Part shown: in pieces, positions 45,523 to 56,785 of the stretch | Layout: each line of letters starts with the position of its first letter | How positions within the stretch are numbered: position 1 is the first letter of the stretch | Assembly: GCA_015178975.1 (NCBI GenBank) | Contig: WHVD01000059.1 | Coordinates: forward strand, 372,001 to 436,000 | Direction: 5' to 3' | Source of the DNA: Hysterangium stoloniferum | Lineage: Eukaryota > Basidiomycota > Agaricomycetes > Hysterangiales > Hysterangiaceae | Length of the DNA stretch: 64,000 nucleotides | The notes under the pieces: model-generated | What the model was told of the DNA's origin: nothing | The model's database searches: none | The model's input: only the letters and a program-made list of their open reading frames with translations | Translations under genes and position numbers: made by a program

Positions 45523-46145
45523 GGAGGATATCTAAAAACCATTAAGTATACCGAATTATAATATACTCTAAAGGTCATTTAAACATCTGGGATGTGATTC
45601 AAACTTAATTTGGTCTTCCAAACTTTTGGAATGTTTAAAACTTATTTGTATATTATGAAACAAAGCATCTTTCAAGAGCTGAGTAGATTATGAAAGAGTT
45701 TAGTAGTTTGAAACATCAAAACTTTTAAAAAGCATACCCTTTTAAATGGTCCATTTCATGCATATGTATTACATTGGAATGGGTCTGTCAATCTGAACAG
45801 ATTTCTACTTGATTCAACATACCCAGAATATATAGGTGGCTTCACTTAATAAAGAAAGCTATGGGATGAAAAATTTCTAATTATATCTCACACTAGGAAC
45901 TAACTACAGTTTAGCTTTTAAAAAACAAATTACTAACAAAAGTATTAGCAACTATTTACATAACTTGGAAAACTATATACAATAGGTTCTATTAATTGAC
46001 TCTGAATTGTTTAGGATATAATATGGAGAATTCTTTCTCATGGTTGGTGGTTAACAATATATACTGCTATTTAAAGATGAAGTTTTGTAGCAATATTGCT
46101 TTTATTAGTAAACATTTGATATTATAATGATTATGGACAACCTCC
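45523..46145 (+). mobile_element. PIF/Harbinger-like MITE, copy 2
   Basis: 623 bp, GGAGGATATC..GACAACCTCC, reverse complement of 27902-28569 with deletions and many transitions. It lies inside the RT of element F between GADGL and MDETKVQV. The flanking triplets are ATT and ATA. Confidence 0.75.
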
Positions 46146-46823
46146 ATATGGATGAAACCAAAGTTCAAGTTGTCCATGACTGGTCCGAACAATGGAAAGT
46201 CAAGGATATCCAGTCATTTTTAGGCTTCACAAATTTCTACTGTTGATTTATTCAGAACTATTTGGATGTTACAATACTAGTCACTTGACTTACCTGTAAA
46301 TCTCAACCATGGGTTTTTGATGAAAAATGCCCCATTGGAAACCTGATATTCTGATTATTGTGGAAACTGATGCTTCCAATTATACAATTACCACAATTCT
46401 CTCCATCCAAGATTCTGATGGCAAAATTCACCTGGTCACATCTCTTTCTTGGACACTTTCAATTTCCAAACTCAATTACAATATTCATGATAAAGAACTT
46501 TTGGCAATCTTTGAGACCACAATTCCTGTTGATGTTGTTACTGATCACAAAAATCTGGAATATTTCTCATCCACTAAACTTTTAACCTGTCAGCAAGCCC
46601 GATGGTCTCAATTTCTTTCTGATTTCAACATGATTATCTATTTCTGACCCAGATGTCTTTGTGGAAAACTGTTAAGAACAGAAAAATGACTGATGTCAGT
46701 AGACCAATGGGGACTGAATGGAAGGACTTGGCTTCAGCTTATATGCTGCACCCTTGCAAGTTACTGTCGGGTGTCCTTAAATTTTGGGCAGGCAGAAACT
46801 AGTACTGCTGTACTGTGTATGTA

Positions 46824-48422
46824 CAGTGAGGGACAAAACTCTTCCAATGATTTTTAGTTGTGCAAAGATTCTTGAATAACTCAAGAACCACTGTAGATAC
46901 AGACCTGAAATTTGGTGGTTGGTTAGGTCTATATGTTATCTATATGCCATTAAAATATTATGACATAAGTACTGGTATTTTCCATGCTATAAATAAAATA
47001 GTAATAAAATCACATTGGAAGGGTTTTGTCCCTGGTATAAAAAGAACACAAATCAAACAATCTAGTACTTGGTATAGCCTCCCTTGGCCTTCAAAATAGC
47101 CTCAACTCTTCTAGGCATACTCTCTATCAAATTCTGACAAGTAGAGGCAGGGATCTTCTCCCATTCTGTCTAAACCTCTCCCACAACTCATGAATACTCT
47201 TGGGTGCCACTTCATACTCTCCCAGCTTCTTTTTGAGGTAATACCAGAGGTGTTCAATTGGATAAGGTCAGCAGACTGAGGTAGTCATACCATGACCACA
47301 AATCCATTATCTTTAAACCAATTGGTGGCCTTCTTGCTCTTGTGTTTGGGATCATTATCTTGCTGAAAGACCACATCTTCTGTGTTCTTGCCATAATACT
47401 TCATGATTGCTTGAAGTTCATCTTCCAGAATGCTAACATAAAGGTCAGCATCCATCCTTCCATCAATTTTGGTGGAATATTCTGGTCCTTCCCACAACAT
47501 ACAGCTTCACAACATCAGATTTCCTCCTCCAAACCTGACTGTACCCTCAACCACCCTATCACTGAGCCCCTCTCCTGCCCTTTTCCATACCTACTTCCTC
47601 CCATCTGACCCCAAACAATTGGTTTTTGTCTCATCTAACCAAACAAACCTCTTCCAATCATCCACAGTCCAGTCCTTGTGTCCCAGAGCAAAGCCCATCC
47701 TTGCCTTCCTATGCCTCTTAGTAAAGGCCTTTTTCTCTTCACCACAGCTCTCATTCCAGCTTTCTTGAGTGCTTTATGAAAAGTCTTCACTGAAATGGAC
47801 TCTCCAGTCATATTTTGAGGGATTTTGGTGACCTCAGTGGCATGTTCTGCCTTCTGAGAAGTGATTTGTTAGAGGGAATAATGAATATCTGAGGGAGAAA
47901 GCTTGCATGGATGGCCACCAGGTGCTTTGGCAAGTGATGGGCAATGGTTAAAGTGAATTTTGGATATAGTAAATTGACCTCTGCCAGTGATTGCAGAGAT
48001 CTGAGAAGCAGACTTGCCCTTATTGAGCAAAATGAAAATGTGGCTAACCTGAGGAGGAGTAAGAGCTTTCATGGTGTAGAATGTTGAGTTGTGGGGATGT
48101 TGTTGAACTGGAAAGTGAACAGCTGTATATATATCTAATTTTGACAGGTCACATGATTTTTATTTGCACTTCTTTGCATATAATCAATAATGTTTTGTGC
48201 TGATCATGTGACTGGGACAAAACCCTTCCAATGTGATTTTATTATTATTTTATTTATAGCAAGGGAAATACTAATACTTATGTCATAATATTTTAAGGGC
48301 ATATAGATAACATGTAGACCTAACTAACCACCAAATTTCAGGTCTGTATCTACAGTGGTTCTTGAGTTATTCAAGAATCTTTGCACAACTAAAAATCATT
48401 GGAAGGGTTTTGTCCCTCACTG
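46824..48422 (-). mobile_element. Tc1/mariner-type DNA transposon
   Basis: 1599 bp, CAGTGAGGGAC..GTCCCTCACTG, with TA at both ends (46822-46823, 48423-48424). The inverted repeats are about 210 bp long and nearly identical. The inner end of each repeat carries ATTGGAAGGGTTTTGTCCC, an inverted copy of the terminal sequence, so each arm can itself fold. Confidence 0.92.
47062..48072 (-). pseudogene. Tc1-type transposase pseudogene
   Basis: Start ATG at 48072 and TAG at 47062 give 1011 bp, the normal size for about 336 aa. N-terminal helix-turn-helix: LTPPQVSHIFILLNKGKSASQISAITGRG. Catalytic part: DADLYVSILEDEL and VVFQQDNDPKHKSKKATNWF (second Asp present, 47360-47330). C-terminal piece: IEHLWYYLKKKLGEYEVAPKS-type text and PRRVEAILKAKGGYTKY. 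Several frameshifts and stops separate these parts, so no active enzyme is made. Confidence 0.85.
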
Positions 48423-48771
48423 TATGTGAAACATAGAATAGAATGGATCATCATAATAAAAAGGGACATATCAGAGTTTAACCAGATAGTATGAGTATAT
48501 TTTGACAGGGGCGTAAATGGAGTTTGATCGCCATGAAAGCATACATCAGCATTGGGAGACTGACGGTTTCCGATGCGATGACTTGAATGATAACTTGAAA
48601 TGTCGATAGGTGGTGATAACCTCAGGGACCATTGGGTTGCAACATGGTCGTAACAGTATCCCCCCATTTGACCGAAATCCCAAGGAGGCTGAAAATCTAG
48701 ATTCTGTATGTAAAAACTTGTCGGGTATGGGTGGTGTGTCAAAACATCATGTGACTCAGTAAAAATTTACA

Positions 48772-48778
48772 TATAAAA
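48772..48778 (+). promoter_or_regulatory. TATA box of the antisense accessory gene, copy 2
   Basis: TATAAAA starts 57 bp before ATG 48829, matching copy 1 (58 bp). GTGTGTCAAAACATCATGTGA just upstream resembles the repeated words before copy 1. Confidence 0.6.
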
Positions 48779-48828
48779 ATTCGAGGGGTGCTGGTGCTTG
48801 ATTTTTTACTTCTCTTCCCTCAACCACC

Positions 48829-49804
48829 ATGACCATTGGCTCGGGGTTGAAACCCTTCCCGGTTCAGTTAATGGTTGCTCCCATGTCAGTTCTGAGTGGG
48901 CCATCGAGTGCTCAAGAATGTCGTCACCTTCTCAAGGAGAAAAGGAAAGTGTGTGAGGAGGAGGAGCAGAAGGAGAAGGAGGAGCTGGCGGCCATAGAGG
49001 TGGAGGAGAAGAAACTGGCAGCAGAAGAGGCTGCACCCAAGCACTGGGACATGGTGCTTGCAAAGAAGAAGCAGCGGGAAGCTGATCAGGCACGAGAGGA
49101 GGAGGCGAAGAAGAAGTGAGAGGGAAAGGTACATGAGTCGGGTTCCCATTCTTTTGCAAACCTTGCTGACTTTTTTTTTTTTTTTTCAGTGCAAGGCAGC
49201 GACACCTTTGGAGTCTGATGATGAGGAGGATGAGGAGGATGAGGAGGGTGTACCGGGGCCATCAAGCCCCAAGGTGGGTTCGGGTTCCTATTATTTTAAT
49301 TTTCTAATTTGTTTTGATTATACATAGAAACAAAAACAGGCCCCCAAGGTGGGGCCTGAAAATGACCCAAAGTGCAACTGGTGCAATAAATGGGGTCAGA
49401 CTTGCCATCCACTGGCAAGTGGTTGGGGCCGCACCTGTCAAGAGTGCACCAACCAAAAGCTTGGGTGCGTATTCCCGGATGCCAATGGGAACGGGTCCTA
49501 CCAAGAATGGCAGGCCGATGCTCTAGAAGAGCAAAACCGCCTCATGCGCACCTACTTCTTGGAGACGACACGGTTCCAATTTGAAACTCTGCGACAACAA
49601 GGTCTGATGACTGAACAACTACAACTTTTGGGCATGGGGCTGGAGAAACAAACCAGCCTGATTGAGTTGCTCGGGGAGCAACTTGAACAATATTTAGAAG
49701 TGTCGAGTTGCGATGGAGTTGGGCATGGGGTTAGTGTATCGGGGAAAGTCGGTGAAGAGGTGTTGGCGGCTGTCAGTGAGCTGGAGAAGAAGGAGAAGTT
49801 ATAG
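48829..49804 (+). CDS. Accessory gene of element G: coiled-coil protein with Zn2Cys6-like cluster, copy 2
   Basis: Spliced gene on the strand opposite pol: exons 48829-49128, 49190-49273, 49328-49804, all phase 0, introns GTACAT..CAG (with a long T tract) and GTGGGT..TAG; 286 aa with one in-frame TGA at 49117-49119. Residues about 25-100 are a Glu/Lys/Arg/Ala coiled coil; about 105-118 an acidic run (SDDEEDEEDEEG). About residues 140-170 contain CNWCNKWGQTC and, ten residues later, CQECTNQKLGC, the CX2CX6C-X10-CX2CX6C spacing of fungal Zn(II)2Cys6 proteins. The C-terminal part is helical, Gln/Glu/Leu-rich. It ends about 100 bp from the chromodomain end, tail to tail. Similar hypothetical proteins are, from memory, frequent in mushroom genomes. 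A regulatory or targeting role is inference. Confidence 0.7.
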
Positions 49805-49907
49805 AGGAAACCTTTAGGTAGTGAAAATATAATGGTTTTAAAACAAACAGACATAGCGTGAAAACATAAGGCATAGTCATAAAAAGGTCGGGTACCATGT
49901 AAGATGA

Positions 49908-50230
49908 CTATAAAGAATTCAAAGGACCGGGTTTATTCGGATAAGCTTGATGAAACCCTAAAACGATTTCTGATGCATTGCCGAGCTCTGTAGCTAGGAT
50001 CCATGAAGTTTCTTCATATGTACCTTCATAGCCAGCCCATTTAACCAAATAAAGTAATTTGCATGAGTGTCGGTGATTATCGATTTTTGAGTCTAGGATT
50101 TCTGATATCTCAAATTCAGGTTCTCCATCAATAATCACAGGTGGAGGTGGTGGTTGTATGCAATCCGGTATATTGTTAGTAACACAAGGTTCTAACATAG
50201 ATACATGAAATACCAGGTGTACTGCTCACA
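49908..50230 (-). pseudogene. Element G pol, chromodomain end
   Basis: VHLVFHVSMLEPC, then PPPPPVIIDGEPEFEISEILDSKID and the chromodomain LLYLVKWAGYEGTYEETSWIL; ends PGPLNSL as in element A. A stop near 50225 separates it from integrase. Confidence 0.85.
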
Positions 50231-51530
50231 TGTTGTTGGGAAGCCAAAGTGTCCATGAAAGTGTGCTGGCTTGTGCTATAACTTCAAAAGGACATAAATA
50301 TTTTTCAGAGAGCTTCTTAGAGGGTCTAGTAGTTTGGAAAAACTCGGCTTTAATGAATACTCGGTCTCCAATCTTTAAATCAGGAGGCGGAAGTCGATTC
50401 TTATCCGCAGACCATTGGTATCATTCTTGGGCCATTGCAATAGTTTTATGAGGTCCTTGACGTAGCTCATCAAGGTTTGTAATGAAGTCTTGAGCACGGG
50501 TGGATGTGAGATTGTGTTCCGGGTGGATTGTGATATTGGGGTTGTAGCCTTTGTTTGTGAAGAAAGGCAAAATGCCAGTAGTGGCGTTCGGTGCATTGTT
50601 ATATGTGAATTTGGCTAGTGGTAGTAGTGATTTCCAATTATCTTGTTGATAGTTACAATAGACACGAATGTACTGTTCCAAAGTTTGATTCATGCATTCA
50701 GTTTGGCCATCACCTTCCAGATGATAGCCCAAAGTGAAGTGTAATTTTATGTCTAGTGCTTTTCCAAGTGACCTAAAGAAATGAGAGACAAACTCGGATC
50801 TGCGATAGGATGTGACATGCAATGGAACACCATGCTTGGAAAATACATGGGTGACGAATAATTTGGCTAACTGTACAGATGTTATTGTGTCATATGTTGG
50901 AATGAAAATACTTTGCTTTGTGAGCTGATCCACAACAACTAGGATTGCTGTATGACCTTTGGATGCTGGTAGGTGCTTGATGAAATCCATAGAAATTGAG
51001 TTCCAGGGTTTTTCCATTATCGGTAATTGTTTGAGTAGGCCATATGGTTTGTGTCGCTGTGATTTAGAGTGTAAACATGTTGTACAAGATTTGCAATAGT
51101 GCTTAATGAAATCTCGGATGCTGGGCCATGTATATTCTCTTCTAATGAGCGAAAGAGTTTTATTGAGGCCAAAATGACCCGAGATCAGGTGATTGTGCTT
51201 ATGTTGTAAGATTCGCAGCTGAAGGGTGTTGGAATCCGGTACATAAATGCGGTTGTCAAGTCTAATGAAACCTTGTCAGTCTAGTGACCATCGGGGTTGA
51301 TTGGGGTCGGACAGGTTATCGAGGTGTGCTTTGGTGACTGGGTCTAATGGAATTGCCGATAGTATATCTTGATGTAACTTTTTGGTATCCATAAGAATAA
51401 CACTTTGCAAGACTGGATGAATGAGGTAAGTGGCTCGGATAGATGTGGACAGTTGTTCGAATGAAAACATAGGCTTAAAATTATGTGGATTAACTGTGGT
51501 GTAGTCACTACTCCCCTCTTTATGATAGAT
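50231..51530 (-). pseudogene. Element G integrase pseudogene
   Basis: N-terminal zinc region remnants at 51250-51070. The core (51017-50421) has NSISMDFIKHLP with the first Asp, HVTSYRRSEF where the second catalytic Asp (TSDRGSEF in A) has become Tyr, and DGQTECMNQTLEQYI with the Glu. Several stops are present. The enzyme would be inactive. Confidence 0.85.
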
Positions 51531-51962
51531 GTCCCATCATCTAGTCATAGTGTCAGGTTTTCCACCAAGGTGGCCGGGACAGAAGTGGATTACCATATTG
51601 AAAGCGGAGAGGTATTTGGACCATCGGGCTTGCTGACAGGTGAGGAGTTTTGTGGTTGAAAAGTAAACCAAATTTTTGTGGTCAGTAACAACATCTATCA
51701 GGTGAGCCGATCCTTCCAAATAATGTCCCCATGCTTTGAAAGCTTCAAATATCGTGAGTAGTTCTTTATTGTGAACATCGTAGTTGAGTTCAGGTGCCGA
51801 AAATGTGTGAGACAAAAAAGCTACTGGGTGAACTTCACCATCAGTGTCCAAAATAGACAATATTGCAGCAAGTACATAATCCGAGGCATCAGTTTCCACA
51901 ATGAGTTGAACATCGGGCTTCCAGTGTGACAAAATAGGAGCAGATGTAAACACACTTTTCAA
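51531..51962 (-). pseudogene. Element G RNase H fragment
   Basis: ETDASDYVLAAILSILDTDG and [34 protein letters not shown] are intact RNase H motifs. It ends with DTMTR followed by TGA, the same stop position as in A and I. The 5' end is truncated at 51962. Confidence 0.85.
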
Positions 51963-52354
51963 TTCTTAGTGTGAAGAGTGGTGGAAGTTCTGACCGTTCT
52001 ATATACGAAGAAATGAGTAGAATGGGAAGAAGGATGATTTGAGTGGAGGCCTTGACTGTTATAGTTCGAGGCCAGAAGTGTTCCCTAGCTCAGATAATGC
52101 TACCTATGTGGTAGCTGACATGTTACCCTGATCACCGCTCACTGTAGACCTAGTTTGTGTCTTACAAGTGGTGGTGCTTGGGTAAAAGTGTGTCTGAGTT
52201 TCATTTGGTGCCGAGTGCACCCGCAAGTATACACAAAGCTTCGAACTAATGAAATGGTGCAATATTCAAAGAATATAAAGGATAGAAAAATATGAATAAA
52301 ATGTGTAAAATATAAATAAAATAAAAGGAGTGTTTACCACAATGAAACTGTGAT
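51963..52354. other. Unassigned DNA at the broken end of element G
   Basis: No coding match. CpG content is moderate. The left end of the next LTR could not be fixed and may lie inside this stretch. Confidence 0.3.
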
Positions 52355-52919
52355 AAAAGCATACTCCTCACACCGCTCCCGTTCCGTTCTGTCTCTAATA
52401 CCTAGTTTGGTATTTACTTGTTTCATTTTATGTTTAATTGTTCTGCCCCTCATTAATACCCGATTTGGTATTATTACATTTCACAGTCTATATGAGTCTC
52501 CTATATTCATGTACTTAGAATCCGGTTTGAATCTTGAACAAGTTTGACCCTTGAACAAGTTACGCCCCTGATCCAGTCTCTAGTCCTCTTGTCTGTCTGC
52601 ACACTCGATTCCCAGAACTCCCACGGGAACTCCAGAATCTACATCTTCCTGTATGCATTCTGTCAGCTTGAAATATGGACACCCAAATGAGTGTGTGAGG
52701 GTGCAGCACATAAGCTGAAGCAAAGTCCATCTCATCAGTACCACAACCTTTCTGGTAATTATTCTGATACCACACTCCCTTGTACTAATATATCCCCAGA
52801 AACTCCCCTGGACTTATTACCTGGGGACTCCGTGGGACATTTCCCAGAAAGTGAGATGTGTTCGGAATAATTACCGGAAAATCTGTTGGACTGGAGAGCC
52901 TTTGTTCGGAACTTAACAC
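52355..52919 (+). repeat. LTR, probably solo, sense on plus strand (left end approximate)
   Basis: Ends GGAACTTAACA at 52919, as in the LTR at 43784-44305, and has the hairpin core at 52688-52718 (GGGTGCAGCACATAAGCTGAAGC). No primer site follows, so it is a solo or 3' LTR. The start is uncertain by up to about 150 bp. Confidence 0.6.
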
Positions 52920-52959
52920 ATTGGGAGGCCTGAGAGTTCTGCAAGTACACTGACAAGTT

Positions 52960-55080
52960 GAAATGTCAGGAGCAAAAAAAGGGTTGGGATAAAGGTAGGT
53001 GTTGGAAGAAAGGGATTAGGTCCTGGAAAGGTGTTGGAAAGGTTTGGAAAGGGTTCAGAAAAGATTTGGAAAGGATTCAGAAAGGATTTGGAAAGTCAAG
53101 ATCAAGACAAAGGTTGGGATGAGGCCATGGTCATATTTGGATACTTGAATGTAAATTCAAACCTCAGAAAAGGTCCAGAAATCCAAAAATGTCCGAAAAT
53201 CCAATAAGGTCTGAATATCCAAAAAGGTCCAAAACAGAGTTCTGAAGTTCCAGGGGGTGATGAAAGTCCAAAGATGCCAAAATGCAGAGGGTGCAAGGCA
53301 GTGTGAGAATAAAAGTTAACCAGTAGGACAGAAAGGTGCCAGAAAGGCCGGAAAGTGTCCAAATGGACCAGAAGTTACCCGTAAGGGGCTGGAGTGTTGC
53401 CCAGGGGCAACAGGGAATGCCGGAAAAGGCTGGAATATTCCTGAATGGGCCGACAGTTGCCTGTGAGGGACAAACATTGTCCAAAGGGAAGGGGACAAGG
53501 AGAGTTAGAGTGGTCAAAGGTGGCAGTGTCCACAGGCATGGTAAGTGCCAACCCATAAGGCAGGAAAGGAGACTGGACCACAGGGAAAAGCCACAGGGGT
53601 TCCGAGAGCAGGCAGGACTTGTTCTAACTTCGAATGGACTGAATGTCAGTGAAATGGGAAATTGGTATATTCTGGGAATATGCTGCATGTGAACTGGAAA
53701 GTCCAGGAGTTTTGGGGTGAAGGCCAGGAACTCCAGAGGTCCTGGGAGTATGCTGGATGGAATAGAGAAATCCACAGGTTCCGAGAATACACTGGTGACA
53801 TCAAGAAGATTAGATAGGACTTCAAACAGGCTGAAAGTCATAGAACTGGAAGGTCTGTGAGTTCTGGGAATACACTGGATGTGAACTGGGAACTCTGGAA
53901 ACTCCGGAAATTCCGGAAATATGCAACTGGTCAGATGTTGGAATGCCTGAGGGCTGGAAAATGCTCAAATGAGCCAGGAGTTGAATAGATCCATGGGACT
54001 AAAAGATCTAAGTGCCCATATGGCAGAGAGCATGGAAAGGCAAGGGAGTCGGGGGCCCGAGAAGTCCAGGTCATAACCAATGAGGTCCTTAAATTTCTGA
54101 AGGAAAACCCAAAGGTCATGAAAGGACAGAGGGCTGAAAGGATGGATACTTGACTCATCTGTCACTAAGTCAACTGAGGGTTGAAGTGTGCTGTGGGAGC
54201 ACTAGAAAGGCAAAGAGAGACATAGGGTGGACTAGGAATTATGAAGTGGATCCAAAATTAAAGGGACTAGAGTAATAACAGGATAAGTGTTACCCCCCTT
54301 TTAATGTAGACATCCCAACATCTACAACATAGTTATAGTTGAGGTAATCAGAGAAGGGCCAGGTGGGCTGGATGGTCAAAAATAATCAAGAAAACACAAA
54401 ACTCAACATTATTTCAGAGTCTGAGAATTCCTGAAGGTTTGGAGAGATCGGAAAATCTGGAAGTCTGAAATTGAGTCGAAACATTGGTACCAAAAGACCA
54501 AAGATGCTAAAAGGGCCAGACAAAAACAATCATGGCAAGCAGGAAAACTCAACAAAGAGTTAAAAATTCTGAGGGTCCAAGGTTTCCAGAAAGTCCAGAC
54601 TCTGAGGAATCTGAAGTTAAGTAAAAGTGTTGAACATGCCAAAAACTGCCATAAATGCCCAAAAAGGGCCATGGGTGGCCGAAAGGCAGAAATGCCTAAA
54701 CAGGCCAAATATGCCAAAAGGCTTGAGGTGCCCAAAAGGGCCAAGGGTTTCCCAAAGGCCAAGAGTGCCAACAGAGGCCAGGAGTGCCCAACAAAAGGGT
54801 TGAGGGTTTCAGAAAGTACAGGGCTTCCAGAATGTTCAAGAGTTCTGAAATGTCCAAGGGTTCCCGAAGGTCTGGGGATTCCGGAATGTCTGAGAATTCA
54901 CAAAATCTGATGTTGAGTGAAATGGTTGAACATGCCAAAAAGGACCAGAGATGCCAAAAAGGCCAGAAATGCCCAAAAAGGGCTATGGGTTGCCTGAAGG
55001 CCAGAGATGTCTGAAAAGATTCAGAGCAGACCAATACAGTCAAATGAGAGGCATTGGAAGTTTCGGAAAGTTTACTGCTC
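52960..55080. repeat. Purine-rich degenerate minisatellite
   Basis: Plus strand is dominated by short words such as GGAAAGG, CCAGAAAG, AAAGGCCAGAAATGCC with roughly 10-20 bp spacing. A longer period of about 300 bp is visible from GTGTTGAACATGCCAAAAA near 54631 and GGTTGAACATGCCAAAAAGG near 54927. Open frames here, including a 225-codon minus frame, are repeat artefacts. A short gypsy-like piece (GCAAAGAGAGACATAGGGTG, 54211-54231) is embedded. Confidence 0.65.
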
Positions 55081-55170
55081 AATACCCAGAAATCAATGGA
55101 TTATAGTGGGTGAGACAGTGGTATCCTAGAAACAACCAAGCAACTTGTCTAACTGCTAGTCAAGGGGTGA
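55081..55170 (-). pseudogene. Gypsy protease fragment
   Basis: Minus strand resembles the SCSVVLGHNWL..NPLIDW segment of elements A and I (ATCAATGGATTATAGTGGG, TGGTATCCTAGAAACAACC). Isolated, very old. Confidence 0.6.
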
Positions 55171-55487
55171 TGTGATGTCCAGATTTGTTTCAAAAGGGAA
55201 CCAGATAAATGGTCCTCAAAGGAGCTGAGAGGGATGGGAAAATGTCCCAGAAGGGAACCAGAAAGCAAATTGCAGTTTGGAGTGTATCCAGGTTGTGAAA
55301 GCCAACAATGTATGAGCACTGCATGAAACTTCCTGACTCAGAATCCAATCTTCCTGAAAACAGGACAGACTGGTAAGTCATTATGGAAATCAATACAGAG
55401 GGGAGAGAGGAGTCGGAATAGTTGGAAAATGGTTGAATAAGGGGTCAGAAAACAGGAGACATGACAAGGAACATGGATGTGACAGGC
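55171..55487. other. Unassigned CpG-poor DNA
   Basis: Probably gypsy-derived by position, but no motif supports it. Confidence 0.3.
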
Positions 55488-55492
55488 ATGGA

Positions 55493-56232
55493 TGTTAAGA
55501 ACTGAAAACTAACTAAAGTCGGTTGGCCAACAGGGACCGATTGGAAGGACTTGGCTTCAGCTTATGTGCTGTGCCCCTGCAAATATCCATTGAGTGTCCT
55601 TAAATTTCGGACAGGTGAAGACTAATCCTAACGAGTTCCTTTTGGCGTAATACCGATCGGGACTGAAGGTTAAGTCAAGTGTCGGGCCAAGGGGTCAGGG
55701 ACTGAGAGTGAGTGAGCGCACGCAAAGGTGGAAGACGGAATTCTTAGTATGAGACTTCTGGAGGCGTAAGAGGGTATTCTGAGTCGATATTCTGATTGCC
55801 TAGTAACTACAACTACAGCAGGTTCATATACAAGTAACAGGTGTCTAGAAAATACTAACTGGGAGAAGAGCGGAACATGGTATTGACAAATAAACTTGAC
55901 TAGGAACAGGAGGTTACTATTAGTTCGGAGGCCGTGAAATAACCAAGAGCGGAATTACGAAGAAAGGAAATAGTTTGAGGGTTACAAATATATATAGACA
56001 TATGTGAAACATAGAATAGAGCAGATCATCATAATAAAAGGGACGTATCAGAGTTTAACCAGATAGTTCGAGTATATTTTGATGTGGGCGTAAACAGAGT
56101 TTGATCACCGTGAAAGCATACATCAGCATCAGGGGCTGATGGTTTCCGATGTGATGACTTGAATGGTAACTTGAATCATCGATAGGTGGTGATAACCTCG
56201 GGGACCGATAGGGCTGCGACACAGTTGTAACA
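55493..56232 (-). repeat. Solo LTR with target duplication
   Basis: 740 bp, TGTTAAGAACTG..TTGTAACA, flanked by ATGGA at 55488-55492 and 56233-56237. Same family as 10538-11260 and 37564-38303. CpG-rich compared with its flanks, so it arrived later. Hairpin core at 55547-55577. Confidence 0.93.
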
Positions 56233-56237
56233 ATGGA

Positions 56238-56785
56238 CCAGAGAGTGGGTTGGAAAGGAAAGGCTCCAAACAAAAGTTCAGAAAAGGGGCTGGGAACCGG
56301 AAAAGTTCCAAGAGAGGGCAAAGAACAAGGGTAAGCAAGGCAATGTCGATTTGGAGTTATGAGCAATGGTTTGGGAAGGTGTACCTGTAAAAGAAAACCA
56401 ATAATAGGTGGCCAATACATTGCAAACTTGAATCCATAATACATATACCATTAAGGTACATAGCAGACATAGCATATTTCTGGAAGCCGACAGATTCTGA
56501 GAGTATGGTGACTAGTGGTAAATTAGTCCATTTGGAATATCCAGAAATAATCGGGAGCTGAGCAAACCATGGACAGAACAAAACAAGGATTGGAACAGGG
56601 CAAAATGAGTGGAATCTGAGTAAAACATGATCAGCTTTGGCTGTTGACTTATCTTTGCATCTGGAAATCAGAATGATGTCTGAAAACACAAGGAGGGTTC
56701 TGCAAAAGATAAGTAATGTGATGCCAATGTGGATCTGTCAAAAATGAATGAGGAAAATAAACATGATGCTAGATAAGGTGAATGA
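56238..56785. other. Unassigned CpG-poor DNA
   Basis: No frame or repeat end was recognised. It resembles flanking purine-rich decayed repeat DNA. Confidence 0.3.

Larger units (their letters stand above)
42308..46669 (+). mobile_element. Element F: decayed Ty3/gypsy retrotransposon
   Basis: Plus-strand element: partial 5' LTR (42308 to about 42828), gag, protease, RT and RNase H, then cut at 46670 by the LTR of element G. It contains a solo LTR of its own family (43784-44305) and a MITE (45523-46145). Coding parts have many stops and almost no CpG. Confidence 0.85.
43651..46669 (+). pseudogene. Element F pol pseudogene: protease, RT, RNase H
   Basis: Protease is split by the solo LTR: NASALSNPDSLFVKLIS before it, [17 protein letters not shown] after it, followed by [70 protein letters not shown]; the YLDD palm reads VYLENILVF near 45440, so both Asp are lost. 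The MITE interrupts at 45523. RNase H: ETDASNYTITTILSIQDSDG and [17 protein letters not shown] (46370-46590). It is cut before integrase. Confidence 0.85.
46670..48655 (-). repeat. Element G 3' LTR, interrupted by Tc1
   Basis: LTR parts 46670-46821 and 48425-48655 (TGTTAAGAAC..CGTAACA). Much of the LTR centre present in the 740-bp solo copies is absent here, so a deletion accompanied or preceded the transposon insertion. Hairpin core at 46727-46757. Confidence 0.8.
46670..51962 (-). mobile_element. Element G: chromodomain Ty3/gypsy retrotransposon, 5' half missing
   Basis: Minus-strand element: 3' LTR (46670-48655, split by a Tc1 element), polypurine tract (minus AAATGGGGGGATAC next to the LTR), opposite-strand accessory gene (48829-49804), chromodomain, integrase and part of RNase H. 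At about 51962 homology to RNase H stops. The LTR family is that of the solo LTRs at 10538, 37564 and 55493. Confidence 0.85.

Noticed and set aside
53164..53841. 225-codon minus-strand open frame
   Set aside because: It lies in the purine-rich minisatellite. The Phe/Leu/Pro-rich text is the reverse complement of short repeat words and shows no domain.
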